The notes beneath the pieces were generated by a model. The model was not told the origin of the DNA and ran no database searches. It worked only from the letters and a program-made list of their open reading frames with translations. 64,000 nucleotides of DNA from Lathyrus oleraceus. Lineage: Eukaryota; Streptophyta; Magnoliopsida; Fabales; Fabaceae. Below, one piece after another: positions 34,325 through 47,032 of this stretch. The position numbers and the translations under genes were made by a program. Within the stretch, counting starts at the first letter, position 1, and each line of letters begins with the position of its first letter. The stretch is from positions 95,635,444-95,699,443 of the forward strand of contig NC_066582.1 of NCBI RefSeq assembly GCF_024323335.1, written 5' to 3'.

Positions 34325-35827
34325 TAAAATTCTGGTGTAGTCAGAGTTCAGATGTTCTACACGAAGTCATGACATCTGATCCAACATTGTTACTTATACA
34401 GCAAGACAGTTAGAAAAATTAAAGCCCAGTACTCATATGCACACAGTCCCAGATGTCACTACATCTGCTACTCTACCACCACGGACAGAAGAACATCCAG
34501 TTTTGTCCATCTAGAACAACGACACAGTAGAGATCAAACATGGCACTTATGTTTATTAATCCTGCCCAGTTATCAGCATGATGTCTCAACATTGATTTGA
34601 ACATCATCTGTTCCAACATTACAGAAGGATGAACTGTAACAGACCAACCAGTCTATCAGTAACAGCAGTCAATAATGAATGTCATAACATTCTGTTTTGC
34701 AATCAGACTGCAGGCTATGCGTCAAGTCTGTTATTCTCTTCATAAACAGACTAGAAACAGACTGAGGTATAACAAACAAAATATAGTGTGCAGAAGGTAA
34801 AAACACCAGTAATTGTTAACCCAGTTTGGTACAACGTTACCTACTTTGGGGGCATACCAAGCCAGGAAGAAGATCCACTATTAGTAGTATTAATTCAGAG
34901 TTAAACTCTCCCGTTTACAACTCCTCACTTAATCCCTACCCAATGCAATCTATACCTAGGCACTCCTAGATAGAAACCTCCAGTTTCCATTCCTATCATT
35001 ACAAGTACCATGTAATGTTTAAACAACTTGAACTTGCTTCACAGCTTCGTTCAAGAACATAACCACTCTTGCCTACAGGCTTTGAGTTACAAATAATCTC
35101 ATGCTTTCAAGCACTGAGAAACAGTTGGTAACCTTCCCACAGGTTGGGAGGTTTACCTCACACATACCCCTAATTTTTACATTGTTTGAGGCTTACAAAA
35201 CTTAGGTTACAATCTGCTATTTATAACCTAACCACCCAACTGGATTTGGGCCTTCAGAAATCGCAGCAAGCTTTTCCTTTGCTGTCACAGAGCTGGCAGA
35301 ATTCTTCTGCTACAATCAAGGTCTTCAATCTTTTATTTCCTAAAAGATCTCCATATTTGGAAACTGTATATTCACCAAATATATTCACCAAATCTTCTGA
35401 TTGAATGCGCCAGCTAGCCATATCTTCAATCAACCAATGATTGCCATTAATTGTGCAATCACAAAACACCAGACATTCATACTGAATGTTCTGTGTACAG
35501 GATGTCATGACATCGGGTCTGACATCCTGGAAAAATCCTGCATAATCCATATTTCTTTTTATAGCAGGTACAACCATATCAGATACCATGACATTGTGTA
35601 TGTCATCTGAAACAATCCTGCATGAACATGTCTTCCATATAAGCTCCAGCAGGTACAACCAATATCAAAAGCCTTGTCATTGTATGTGGCATTCTGAAAC
35701 AATCCTGCTTGCACATGTTCTCTAACTCCAGCAGGTACATAGGATATCTCATGTTAAGACATCACACATGACATCTTGTGAACATTCTTTGTTTTACCAA
35801 AATTGCTGCCAACACTTAGAATCAACA
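34325..35827 (-). repeat. Copia 5' LTR
   Basis: It pairs with 7433-8934. Its last bases read TTTTA where the other copy has TTTCA, a terminal CA to TA change after insertion. It contains the same GATGTC/GACATC dyads. Confidence 0.88.
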
Positions 35828-35832
35828 AGTTG
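35828..35832. repeat. Target-site duplication AGTTG, right copy (copia)
   Basis: Identical to 7428-7432; solo LTR 1 resumes directly after it. Confidence 0.88.
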
Positions 35833-37220
35833 GAATTGGCCAAGTCCAATAGCATAGGAAGGTTGCCTAGATTCTAAGTCCATTTGTCCAAGATCAAGCC
35901 AACAGTCCACTCAAAAGTTTTTTAGGGTTTTTGTTATTATTATGTACATTAATGATCAAAGACCACACAAACAAGCAAATTATACACAAACAAAATATAT
36001 CACACAATATGGTCCAAATGGACAAAGTGAAAATTGCATTAACATAAACTATTAGAATGATATGAATAATGGCAAATGAAATAGAGTGCTAAAATTAAAT
36101 GGCATTAAAGTAAATGCTTAAAATTAAAAGTTAATAGTTAATAAGTTAGAAGTTAGTATTGTTTGGCTTTTGCTTTTCATTTCAAGATATTCTTTGGAGA
36201 ACACTCAACCCACTTATCACAAGCATGAATCCTTGAGCCAAAACATCTTCCAAAGGAAGGAAAGAAGGCTAAGTTTCCACACAATACCATGAAAGAGGGA
36301 AGACTTACAATCTCACTAACTAGAATTCTTATGCCTTTATGTCACAAATTTAGCGCTATGTTAAGCAATCGTAATTGGACTTATGTAGAAGTCACAACTA
36401 TTTGAGGTCAGGCAATAGAATTTTGGTGTTAATGCATGTTAGAGACATAGTATAATGGACTATGCTCATGAAACATACCACACACAAAAAGAATATGCAA
36501 AAGGTGTGGCCTAATCTCATCCATACTCATGTCAATTTTTCAATCAACTAGCATTAGGAATTTGAGATGTCATAGGCCAAATGGAATGAATGAATGAAGA
36601 AGAGGAATGAGATGAAGTGGGAGGGGAATTGATCAAAACACAAATTGGTCAAAGGAGGACTTTTACCAAATTAATATCATCCATTCATTTTGGGAGGTGG
36701 AATGTACATTCCATCAATCCCCTAAATCCAATGATATTAATTTGACAAAGTCAAATCAACCTTGACCAAGGCCCAACAACAAGAGTTAAACATAAACAAG
36801 TCATCACAATTGGTCAACAAATTTAATTGGCACTTATTCAAATTAAAAAATAATAAAATAGTGCATTTAAATTAAATATCATTTGTCCAATTCCTAAAAT
36901 CTCATCAAAACACCAAAGAAATGGCCATGAGATTTATCATAGGTCAAACAAGGTCAAAGGACCTTGGAGAAAAAATTTCATAATTTTTTGATATTTAAAA
37001 ATATTTTTAAACAATTAAAAACAAATGCAAAATCAATTAATTCATGAAAAATATTAATAATGATCCAAAAAATAATTTTAATTCAGAATATGAAAGAGGA
37101 AAATATTTGAATTTTTTGGGTGAAAGTCCCATATTTTTTGGATCAATATTGAATTTAATATGAATTATTGAAAATAATGCAATTAAAATGAAAATTAAAA
37201 TATCAGAAAAAAAACGTGGA

Positions 37221-37262
37221 CCACTTGATCTCCCTCATTAATCGAGGTGGCAGATCAAGTGG
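37221..37262 (-). other. Conserved LTR hairpin (copy in solo LTR 1)
   Basis: Perfect 11-bp arms CCACTTGATCT/AGATCAAGTGG at 37221-37231 and 37252-37262. In transcript orientation the 20-base loop differs at one base from the loop at 62475-62494. Confidence 0.75.
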
Positions 37263-37956
37263 CCAAGAACGCGCTATCCACGATGGTCACTAGTCAGCGC
37301 ATGGCAACATTGGTAATTCAAATGCACGCTTCGGATTAAAACAATTCAAATAAATCCAAAGGCTCAGAACCAAGCCAGCACATCACCGACGTCCAAAGGC
37401 CGGTCGTCTTCTCCGACGACCCTGGCCGGACTGGTTCACTCATCACCATTAAAAAAATGAAAAATGAGGACATGGTCTAAAAGAAAAAATGGCGTAGAGC
37501 ACGAATCTGGCCTCAATTCATCCTAACTCCAAGTATATTGAGAGATACATGGAGTTGAAATTTGAGGTACATGAACTGAGTTGCTTCGATTTTGCCTCAA
37601 AGCAACCCAATCTTCTTGCCTACATTGGTAGGACTTCAGACAACCAAAGAATAAATAGAATTGAGCAAGAACTTGAGAGAATCGAAGAGTTCAAAATTTC
37701 TGGAAAACACCTTCAATGGAGATCTGGATTAAAGTGATCTTGATCTTGCTTGTGCTTGATCTCACTCCACTTGCTTGCAGAAGAAGGATTGGATGCTTAC
37801 AAGGTTGTGGGTTCCTGGAGATTTGAATTTCAAAACAGTGGAAATTTAACCTCAAGTTCAAAAGAATTTCTCAGGTTTATCCATTGCAAAGTAAGGGTTT
37901 GAGATGGGGGATCAATGCTGGCGCGAATGTGTGTGAAATTCTAAGCAATTGGAGTT

Positions 37957-37966
37957 CTACTTATAG
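37957..37966 (-). promoter_or_regulatory. Probable TATA box of solo LTR 1
   Basis: CTATAAGTAG on the minus strand, about 698 bases upstream of the conserved hairpin. Confidence 0.45.
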
Positions 37967-39481
37967 CCAATTCAGTTGATATTTGCACACTTGAAATCAC
38001 TTTCCAAATTTGGAAAAATGGTAATACATGGGGGCATAGGTGTGTACAAGCCCATGAGATCATTGCAATAAGTCCATAAATGCATGTTGGATAGTCTGAA
38101 TTGAGCTTGGATTGCAAGGAAAGTGTGCATTTGAATTTGAAGTTTGATCTTTCCCAAGTGATGTCACCATGTTCATGCCATGTGCATCCTATGCATTCCT
38201 TGTCCAAAATGAACGAATTTGAGCTCTTTGGAAAGGTGAGATCAAGAGGAACAACTTTTATGTTCAACACTTTTTCATTTGGAGCTTGGAACTTGGATAA
38301 ATTTGAGGTGGAAGGGAAATTTTTGACATATCAAAAATTTTCTAAGTGTCAAGCCATATGTCTCAATATTCCACCTTGCTTAATTTTTTATATAAGCTTC
38401 AAATGAGAAAAAGTGTATTCATCAAAGTTGTATCTCTATCAAATACCTTAAAAATGGTCACAAATTTCATGTCATTTGGATTTGAAATGATAGAGTTATG
38501 CATTTTTGAAGTTTGGAAAAATCACTTGGTCAATGGTATAGGTCAAAAGTGACCTATAATGTAACCTCATATCACATGCTCAAAAAAGTTGAATTAGCTC
38601 TCACTCCAAACATAAAAGTTGAAGTAGACATATTGAATTTGATTGTAAAACTTTAAAATCTTTCATCTTATAAAAATTGAGCAAGTTATGGCCTTGGGAA
38701 GTTGACTTTCAAATTAGGGTTTAGACAAAATGACCTATAATGTTTCAACAAAGAAAATGATTTTCCAAGAAAAACTAGCTCTAGGTCTCAACATGAAAGT
38801 TGTTTGTAATGTCATATAGAGTAAGTTTTCGCTTGGAATCATTTTCATATGGTGAAAAGTATAGGAGATAGGGTCTAGGGAGACCCAGTTTTGATCAGAT
38901 GAATCCATCTGGCCAACCACCATCAACCAACTTGCCAACTTCCAATTCTCTTGACTTTCTTGGATCATGGTAGATCATATATGCATAAGATGATTAATTT
39001 TGAAGTGTCCCTTGAGAAATTTAATCAATTGGTGAGATAGCTTGTTGGAGAAGTTACTTAAGATACCCAGTCAAACTAGGGTTTCCAAGGCAAATCACCC
39101 TCAAACTCTTGAAGAAAACTTGATCAATATAACATGTAGAGAACATTTGGACTCATATATGATGTTCATAACCATTCATGAATCAATTCTTGGTTGTGCT
39201 CTTTGTTCATGAGGGTCTCAAACCCTAGATGTGATCTTGATGAATCAATGGAATCATGCCCTTCCTACAAAAGAGTTAGGCAAATGCAAAGACATATTTT
39301 TGATATTTTGGTTAGTGAAATGATAAAATACAAGTATGATATAATCACAAAGTGCTTGGTGATCTCTCCCAAAACAAACCCAATGAAAGAGGGGTAAGAA
39401 GGATGTCAAAGTATGATCCCAATGCTAGTGCTTATGATGAAATTGCATGAGGGGTCTTAGGGTCAAAATTGGGGTCTTACC

Positions 39482-39486
39482 CATGG
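39482..39486. repeat. Target-site duplication CATGG, right copy
   Basis: Matches 6363-6367 and includes the ATG of the host ORF1. Confidence 0.85.
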
Positions 39487-40989
39487 ATTATGGACGAAGG
39501 AACACTAAGAAGTACAGTTTCAGATGTCCCGACTTAAAAGAGTTAAGGAAGTTATCATCCTTTGTATTAGATCCCTTGGACTTCAAAAAACATCATGGGA
39601 AGCTTCCATCTATGTTGTCTGCTGATGTGGTTGAAGGACTCTTGAGTGTGTTGGTTCAGTTTTATGAACCTCTCTATCGTTGCTTCATTTTTCCCGATTA
39701 TCATCTTATGCCTATGTTGGAGGGTATATACCCGCCTCTTGGGAATACCCGTTTCTAACAAGGTGCCTTTAAGTGGATTGAAGGAGATTCCCAGATCTCA
39801 TCTTATAGCTGAAGCTCTTCATCTGAAGAAATATGAGATTGAGGCTCATTGGATGAAGAAAGGAGGAATGTTTAGGTTGAATTCTGAGTTCCTTATTGAG
39901 AAAGCTACTGCCTTTGCTCAAGCCAGTAGTGTGGATGCTTTTGAAGCTATCTTTGAGTTGCTCATCTATTGTTTAGCTTTGTTCCCTAACATTGACGGTT
40001 TTGTTGATGTTAACGCCATTAGAATCTTCTTGATTGGGAGTCCTGTGCCTACTCTGTTGGATGATATGTACTTCTCTTTGCATTTGAGGAATTCTAAAGG
40101 TGGTGGAACTATTGTGTGTTATGTTCCTCTTCTGTACAAGTGGTTTATTTTGCACTTGCCTCAAACGCCTGCTTTTTTGGAGAACAAGCAATGTCTACGG
40201 TGGTCTTAGAGACTTATGTCCCTCACTAATGATGATATTATTTGGTATGACTCTGCATTAGGTAGCTTGGATATTATTGACAGTTGTGGTGAATTCTTTA
40301 ATGTGCCTCTCATTGGTACACAAGGAGGAATCAACTACAACCCTGCTTTGGCTCGTCGTCAACTTAGGCTCCCCTTGAGAGACAAACCTAATAACACCCA
40401 GTTAGAAGGTCTTTTCTATCAAGAGGGTAAAGATCCCCAACATTTGAAGCAGAAGATGGTTCATGCTTGGCATAATATGCATAGGAAAGGAAGATCCGAG
40501 CTTGGTCCGTGCAACTGTGTAACTTTGGAAGCTTACGCTACTTGGGTGAAGAAGAGAGATTTGGAATTGAAGATGTCGTATGCTTGTGAAAGACCTATGT
40601 CTTTGGTTATGGATGAGCTATCAACTCTCCCTAACCAAGATATAAAGGAGTTGGAAGACGCACTCACTAAGATGAAGCAAGAGAGAGATATGTGGGAAGA
40701 GTGGTTCCATGCTTTGAGCCGAAAGCATGAGGAGTTGTAGCTTGAGTCAAAGGACAAAGATGCGTTTATTGAACTTCTTGAAGACCGAGCAGTGAAGAGA
40801 CAGAGAGAACCAAAGGGTCCATTTTCCTCTAGTATGTCTCGGCCTTCCGGTGCTTGGAAGAAGATTGTTGATCAGCTTGTCCTCGAGAAGGCTCAGATGA
40901 AGACATCTTTTGAGTCTGAGATCCGACGCATCCGAAGGAAGTACGCATCTGGAACCAGATCATCTGACACCATTTCTAGGGATCCATAG
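39483..40989 (+). pseudogene. Host Ogre ORF1, broken
   Basis: The frame starts at the ATG inside the duplicated target site (MDYGRRNTKKYSFRCPDL). A single-base frameshift near 39730 moves it to the frame carrying KVPLSGLKEIPRSHLIAEAL. In-frame TAG codons at 40207-40209 and 40738-40740 interrupt it. It then runs as a charged coil to about 40989. Both amber codons are where CAG would fit, consistent with C-to-T change. ORF1 is the extra upstream gene typical of Ogre elements; its function is unknown. The globular part is about 400 residues with repeated Tyr/Phe-rich motifs; the tail is a coiled coil. Separation from its promoter by a 33 kb insertion would silence it even without the stops. Confidence 0.85.
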
Positions 40990-41212
40990 GATGATTAGTT
41001 TCCTCTTCTCTTGTACTTATACTTTGGTTTCTGAATTTGTACTCAGTTTAATCCTTCCAAGCTTTATGAATAAAAGAGATTTTATGGTCAATCAAATTGT
41101 TACTATTGTTATTATATATTTGCAAAATAAAATAATATGTTCCTTGAAAATAAAAATAAACAAAAACATTGCATTTCATGCATCATTTGCATAACAGGTT
41201 TTCTTCCGCCAG
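40990..41212 (+). other. Spacer between ORF1 and gag (host Ogre)
   Basis: About 220 AT-rich bases with no gene. A pyrimidine-rich TTTTCTTCCGCCAG just before the gag ATG at 41213 resembles a splice acceptor. Confidence 0.5.
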
Positions 41213-44200
41213 ATGTCTTATCGATTATTCTTCTATGCTTTAGCCAAGCTGACTCACCGATGCAACACTCGCGCCAATCAACCCATAATTATGGAGAACT
41301 TAGATCAAGAGAACAGAGAGTTGAAGGATGAGATCGCTCGTCTGACTACAATGATGGAGTTTGTTCTTGCTGCACAGAATCAGTCTTCACCAACTCCTAC
41401 AAATCCTTCTCCTTAGAGGACTGTCATCTCAGAGGTTGCTACCTCAACTGTACTTGTTGCTGCTACTCAACCTGGTCTAACTTTGCCTGCTGGATTCCCG
41501 TGGGGAATGCCACCGAATTTCATGCTTGAAGGCTTTGCGCCTACATTTTCTTTTATACCGACATCTAGCCCGACCATGTCTGTGCCGCCTCCAGTTGTTC
41601 ATACCTTGCCTCGTGTTGAGGACACCATCTATCATTCTGCGCCATCTGAGGACCCTTATGTTTATGAGAAGATGGATGAAATGAAGGATCAGTTCCTTGA
41701 GTTGCGTAAGGAATTGAAAACACTGAGAGGAAAAGACATGTTCGGTAAGAGTGCTGCTGAACTTTTCTTAGTGCCAAATGTGAAGATCCCGATGAAGTTC
41801 AAAGTCCCTGACTTTGAAAAGTATAATGGAAATACTTGTCCACTTAGCCACCTTGTTATGTATGCCAGAAAAATGTCAACTCAAACTGATAATGATCAGT
41901 TACTGATTCACTACTTTCAAGACAGTCTGACTGGTGCCGCTATGAGATGGTATATAGGGCTAGATAATGCAAGTGTCCACACGTTTAATGATTTGGGTGA
42001 AGATTTTGTAAAACAGTACAAGTATAATGTGGACATGGCGCCTGATAGAAACCAGTTGAGGTCTATGTCTCAGAAGGACAAGGAGATGTTCAAAGAGTAT
42101 GCCCAGAGGTGGAGAGAGCTTGCTGCTCAGATTAATCCTTCGTTGGAAGAGAAGGAGATGGCGAAGATTTTCCTGAAGACCCTGAGTTTGTTTTATTACG
42201 AACGAATGATTGCCAGTGCCCCCAGTGACTTCACCAAAATGGTGAACATGGGGATGAGGTTAGAGGAAGGAGTCTGAGAGGGACGTTTGTCTAAGGAAGA
42301 GGTGTTATCTAGTAAGAAGTATGGAAGTGATTTTTCCAGAAAGAAGGAAGGAGAAACCAACGCAGTATCTGTAGGGAGGCAAAGGAGGCCTCATGTCAAA
42401 AGAAATCCGCAATCACGTCAGTATCAACATCAAGTTTCATCAGTTATCCCAGTATTTTCTAACAATCAATCAGCACCAGTTCAACAACAACGTCAACAAC
42501 AACCGCAACAAAGAACCAACAACTACAACAACAACAATAATCAACAACAGCAAAATTTTGAGAGGAAGAAAGTCTCCTTTGACCTTATTCCTATGTCATA
42601 CGCCGAACTCTACCCATCTTTGGTTCTCAAGAACCTACTTCAACCAAGAAATCCGCCTCAAGTTCCCGAACCACTTCCATGGTGGTATAAGTTCGAACTC
42701 CGTTGTGCCTTTCATTAAGGAGCTCCCGACCACGATATTGAAAATTATTACCTGTTGAAGTATGAGGTCCAGAAACTTGTGAAGAGTGGGATGGTGTCCT
42801 TTGAGGACCTTGCGCAAAATGTGAAAGCCAATTTGTTGCCCGCTCATGGTAACTCCTCTATCAACATGGTAGAAGGTTGCCCAGGAAATTTCCGAGTCTT
42901 CGATGTGCGACGTATTTGTAGGTCCTTGGTGGAGATGCATAGGACCTTGTGTACAATCAGTGAGTGCGAGCATGACCGTGGTGGTTAGGCAATCTGTAGT
43001 GTGAACCCTCGAGGGGGTGTCATCGTCAAAAGAGATATCCAGAAGTTGATGAATGATAATGTAATCCAGATTCAACAATCAAGGGATATAGATGATGTCA
43101 ATGTAATATGAATAGTGTTTAAGACCCCTGAGCGGGTAGTGATTCAATTTGATAGGAGTAGTAGCAATGGCGTCAACAAATCGGTATTGTCGTTAGTAAT
43201 ACGGTTAGTGGGCCCCGTCCCGTATGCATCTGATAGAGTTGTTCCTTACCAGTATATTGCCACCATGGTGGAGAATGGTCAAGAGGTTCCATTGCCCACG
43301 ACAAATTTTGTGGTGAATATAGAGGATATTGGGAAGATGACCCGTAGCGGTCGTGTTTTCGGTCCGATCTTTTTGAAGGATGTAGAAGAGGTTTCAATCG
43401 GCAAGAAGGTTGAGGTACCTGCAGTGAACCCGGTTAGTGCTCCAATGTGTCAGTATGGTGAATCCAACAAAATGAAGTCTAACGATGATAATGAGGTACT
43501 TAGATTAATCAAGAAGAGTGAATTTAATATGGTGGAGCATCTACTTCAAACTCCTTCGAAGGTTTCAGTGTTGTCTCTGCTAATGAATTCTTAAGCACAC
43601 AGAGAAGCATGCAAAAAGTGTTGGAACAAGCTTACGTGGAGCATGACGTGACTGTGGGTCAGTTTGACCATATTGTGGCTAACATTACTTCCTGCAAAAA
43701 TCTGAGCTTTTGTGATGAAGAACTTCCCGAGGAAGGAAGAAATCACAATTTGGCACTACATATATCGATGAACTACAAGGAGGATGCATTGTCAAATGTG
43801 CTAGTTGATACTGGTTCTTCTCTGAATGTACTCCCCAAATTAAATCTATCCAGATTATCCTACCAAGGCGCCCCGATGAGGTATAGTGGCATGATTGTTA
43901 AAGCTTTTGATGGTTCTCGCAAGACTATCATAGGAGAAGTGGACCTTCCAGTGAAGATAGGTCTGAGTGATTTTCAAATTACTTTTCAAGTAATGGATAT
44001 CCACCCGAGCTATAGTTGTTTATTGGGAAGGCCATGGATTCATGAGGCTGGAGCTGTAACATCTACTCTGCACCAGAAGTTGAAATTTGTGAAGAATGGC
44101 AAGCTTGTCATTGTTGGTGGAGAGAAAGCGCTCTTAGTGAGCCATCTGTCATCTTTTTCATATGTGGAAGCTGAGGAGGAGATTGGAACTCCGTTCCAAG

Positions 44201-44550
44201 CTCTATCTATTACTGAAGTAAAGAAAACTGGGGCACCCATGTCTTCTTTCAAAGATGCTCAGAAAGCTATTGAAGCTGGCAGTACATATCAGTGGGGCCG
44301 AATGGTAGAAGTCTGCGAGAACAAGAACAGAGTCGGATTGGGATTCCATCAAGGGCTGTATAATTTCAAAACTAAAGAAGTGCAACCGAGTTTCCGTAGC
44401 GGAGGGTTCATCCATGGTAATGAACAACACTCACTTGCTGTGATTGAGGGTTATGAAGATGAAGACTGCGCCAACTTTGTGACGCATGGCAAGACTTGCA
44501 ACAATTGGGTTGCTATTGATGTTCCTGTTATTGTCCATCGCTCTAAGTAA
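41213..44550 (+). pseudogene. Host Ogre gag-protease, broken
   Basis: Starts MSYRLFFYALAK with an early coil (ENRELKDEIARLT). The gag core is at about 41780-42270 (FKVPDFEKYNG, YFQDSLTGAAMRWY, KEYAQRWRELAAQ), followed by a Gln/Asn-rich tract at 42450-42560. The zinc knuckle is degraded (its last Cys is Tyr). Protease with VDTGSSLNVLP lies at 43795-43840, and LLGRPWIHEAGA follows. In-frame stops are TAG 41414, TGA 42275, TAA 42716, TAG 42986 and TGA 43109; a one-base loss near 43592-43610 shifts the frame into protease, which is then open to 44550. Most stops sit where CAG, CAA or CGA is expected. Unlike the young copy, there is no amber at the gag-pro junction. Confidence 0.88.
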
Positions 44551-44802
44551 TTTTTTTTTCATTGTTTTAAGAAAAATCCTTCTCCTATGCCTAAGGGAGA
44601 AGTGAACATTGTTGGGCATTTTTCAAATTGTCATTAATAAAATACAATTCTATTCATCCACATCTATGATATTTTATTTTTACTTTTTGCCTTTCTGAAA
44701 ACGGTAATCATAAAAAAACATAAATAAATAGCAATTGTCCATCTGCATAGTATTTGGTCACAATTCACTTCTCTAAAATCAAAATATCAAATCATTATGC
44801 AG
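44551..44802 (+). other. Probable Ogre intron between protease and RT (host copy)
   Basis: About 250 AT-rich, T-tract-containing bases ending CATTATGCAG just before the pol frame. It matches the position of the known Ogre intron; the splice sites are inferred. Confidence 0.55.
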
Positions 44803-47027
44803 GTTGGTTTCCAAACCCATTGAATATAATGATCCTACTCCCTCTCCAAACTTTGATTTCCCAATGTTTGAGGCTGAGGAAGAGATTGATGAAGAAGTGT
44901 CTGATGAACTATCTCGTCTACTTGAGCACGAGGAAAAGCCATCCAGCCGTTCGAAGAGCAAATTGAGTTACTCAACTTGGGTTCCGAAGATGATGTGAAG
45001 GAAATCAAGATTGGGTCTCAACTGTGTCCAGAGGTTAAGAAGGGGTTGATTGATCTTCTTCGAGAGTATTCAGATGTGTTTGCTTGGTCCTATCAAGACA
45101 TGCCTGGTTTGGATTCTGAGATTGTGGAGCATAGATTGTCGTTGAAGCTATAATGCCCGCCAGTCAAGCAGAAATTGAGGAGGACTCACCCTGATATGGC
45201 AGTGAAGATCAAAGAGGAAGTGCAGAAGCAGATTGATGTCGGTTTTCTTGTTACCGCCGAGTATCCGCAATGGGTGGCCAATATTGTGCTTGTTCCGAAG
45301 AAGGACGGAAAAGTCCATATATGCGTCGATTATAGAGATTTGAACAAGGCTAGTCCGAAAGATGATTTCCCTCTACCACACATTGATATGTTGGTAGACA
45401 ATACAGCTAAATTCAAAGTCTTTTCGTTTATGGACGAATTTTCCGGTTATAATCAGATCAAGATGACTCCCTAAGATATGGAAAAAACTACATTCATTAC
45501 AATCTGGGGAACATTCTGTTATAGAGTGATGCCTTTCGGTTTAAAGAATGCTGGTGCAACATACCAGAGAGCCATGACCACTCTTTTTCATGATATGATT
45601 CATAAAGAGATCGAAGTCTATGTTGATGATATGATTGCCAAATCAAGTGGAGAGGAAGAGCATATTGAGCATTCGTTGAAGTTATTCCGGTGTTTGAGGA
45701 AGTACAAACTCCGCTTGAATCCTAATAAGTGTACATTTGGTGTTCGTTCTGGTAAGTTGTTGGGCTTTATTGTCAGCGAAAGGGTATTGAAGTTTATCCC
45801 GCCAAGGTCAAAGCAATACAAGAAATGCCTGCGCCCAAAACTGAGAAGCAAGTCAGAGGTTTTCTCGGCCGCTTGAATTATATCTCAAGATTCATATCGC
45901 ACATGATTGCCACGTGTGCGCCTATATTCAAGCTTCTTCAGAAAGATCAATCTTGTGATTGGACCGAAGATTTCCAGAAAGCTTTTGACAATATCAAAGA
46001 ATATCTGCTTAAACCTCTGATTTTGTCTTCGCCTGTTGAAGGAAGACATTTGATCATGTATTTAACTGTGCTTGGTGAGAGTATGGACTGTGTTTTAGGT
46101 CAACAAGATGAAACTGGAAAGAAAGAATATGCTATTTACTACCTCAGTAAGAAGTTCACCGACTGTGAGACTCGGTATTCTATGCTTGAAAAGACTTGTT
46201 GCGCATTGGCTTGGGATGCCAAGTGTCTGCGCCAGTATATGTTGAATCATACTACTTGGTTGATATCCAAAATGGATCTAATCAAGTACATTTTTGAGAA
46301 GCCTGCTTTAGCTGGGAGGATTTCCCGTTGGCGGATGTTATTATCAGAGTATGATATTGAATACCGATCTCAAAAAGTAATTAAAGGTAGTGTCTTGGCT
46401 GACCATTTGGCTCACCAACCAATTGAAGATTACCAGTCAGTGCAGTATGATTTTCCCTATGAAGAAATTTTGTACCTGAAAATGAAAGATTATGATGAAC
46501 CATTGTTTGACGAAGGGCCAGAACCTGGTTCCCGTTGGGGCATGGTATTAGATGGAGTTGTTAATCAGTATGGTAATGGCATTGGGGCAGTGATTATTAC
46601 TCCTCAAGGCACACATTTCCCGTTTACAGCTAGATTGACTTTCAAGTGTACAAATAATATGGCTGAGTATGAAGCTTGCATTATGGGGCTCGATGAGGCC
46701 ATTGATCTCAGAATAAAATATCTTGACGTCTATGGAGATTCAGCTTTGATCGTGAATCAGATCAAAGGTGAATGGGAGACAAATCAACCCGGTTTAATAC
46801 CATATAGATATTATGCGAGGAGGATTTCAACTTTCTTTACAAAGGTTGAGTTTCATCATATACCTCGAGATGAAAACCGGATGGCAGAATTTCTCCAAAG
46901 TCAGATTTACCTGCCTGGGGCATATTTGAAAGATAAGAAGACTTTGAGAAGATTCGCTGATAACTTCTACCTGAATGGTGATGTGCTTTACAAGAGAAAC
47001 TTCGATATGGTTCTGCTCAGATGCGTG

Positions 47028-47032
47028 GATAG
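47028..47032. repeat. Target-site duplication GATAG, left copy
   Basis: Precedes the LTR start TGTAGCGGGG at 47033; the matching GATAG is at 52465-52469. Confidence 0.9.

Larger units (their letters stand above)
7433..35827 (-). mobile_element. Ty1/copia element, Sirevirus-like, non-autonomous, split by young Ogre
   Basis: Two LTRs of about 1.5 kb flank the element, with a 5-bp duplication AGTTG. The primer site TGGTATCAGAGC matches initiator tRNA-Met, the usual copia primer, and the polypurine tract is AAAGGGGGAGTT. Without the nested Ogre the element is about 6.76 kb with only 3.75 kb inside. I recognise no gag, protease, integrase or RT there, so it looks like a deletion derivative moved by a partner's enzymes. 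Several extra polypurine-like tracts and repeated GATGTC/GACATC dyads in the LTRs fit the Sirevirus (SIRE/Maximus) group; that assignment is inferred from non-coding features only. Confidence 0.85.
6368..39481 (-). mobile_element. Solo Ogre LTR 1, split by a nested copia element
   Basis: The LTR reads from 39481 to 6368 on the minus strand; its two parts are 6368-7432 and 35833-39481, about 4.7 kb in total. The left end is TGTAGCGG. The right end is GGGGTCTTACC, where the family normally ends in TTACA, so the terminal base appears mutated. Only one LTR and no internal Ogre region lie between the CATGG duplications, which marks a solo LTR left by LTR-LTR recombination. Its sequence is closest to the host Ogre right LTR (shared TTTACCGCTACA end, same hairpin loop, shared GGCCAAGTCC and TAGCGCTA regions). 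Confidence 0.85.
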
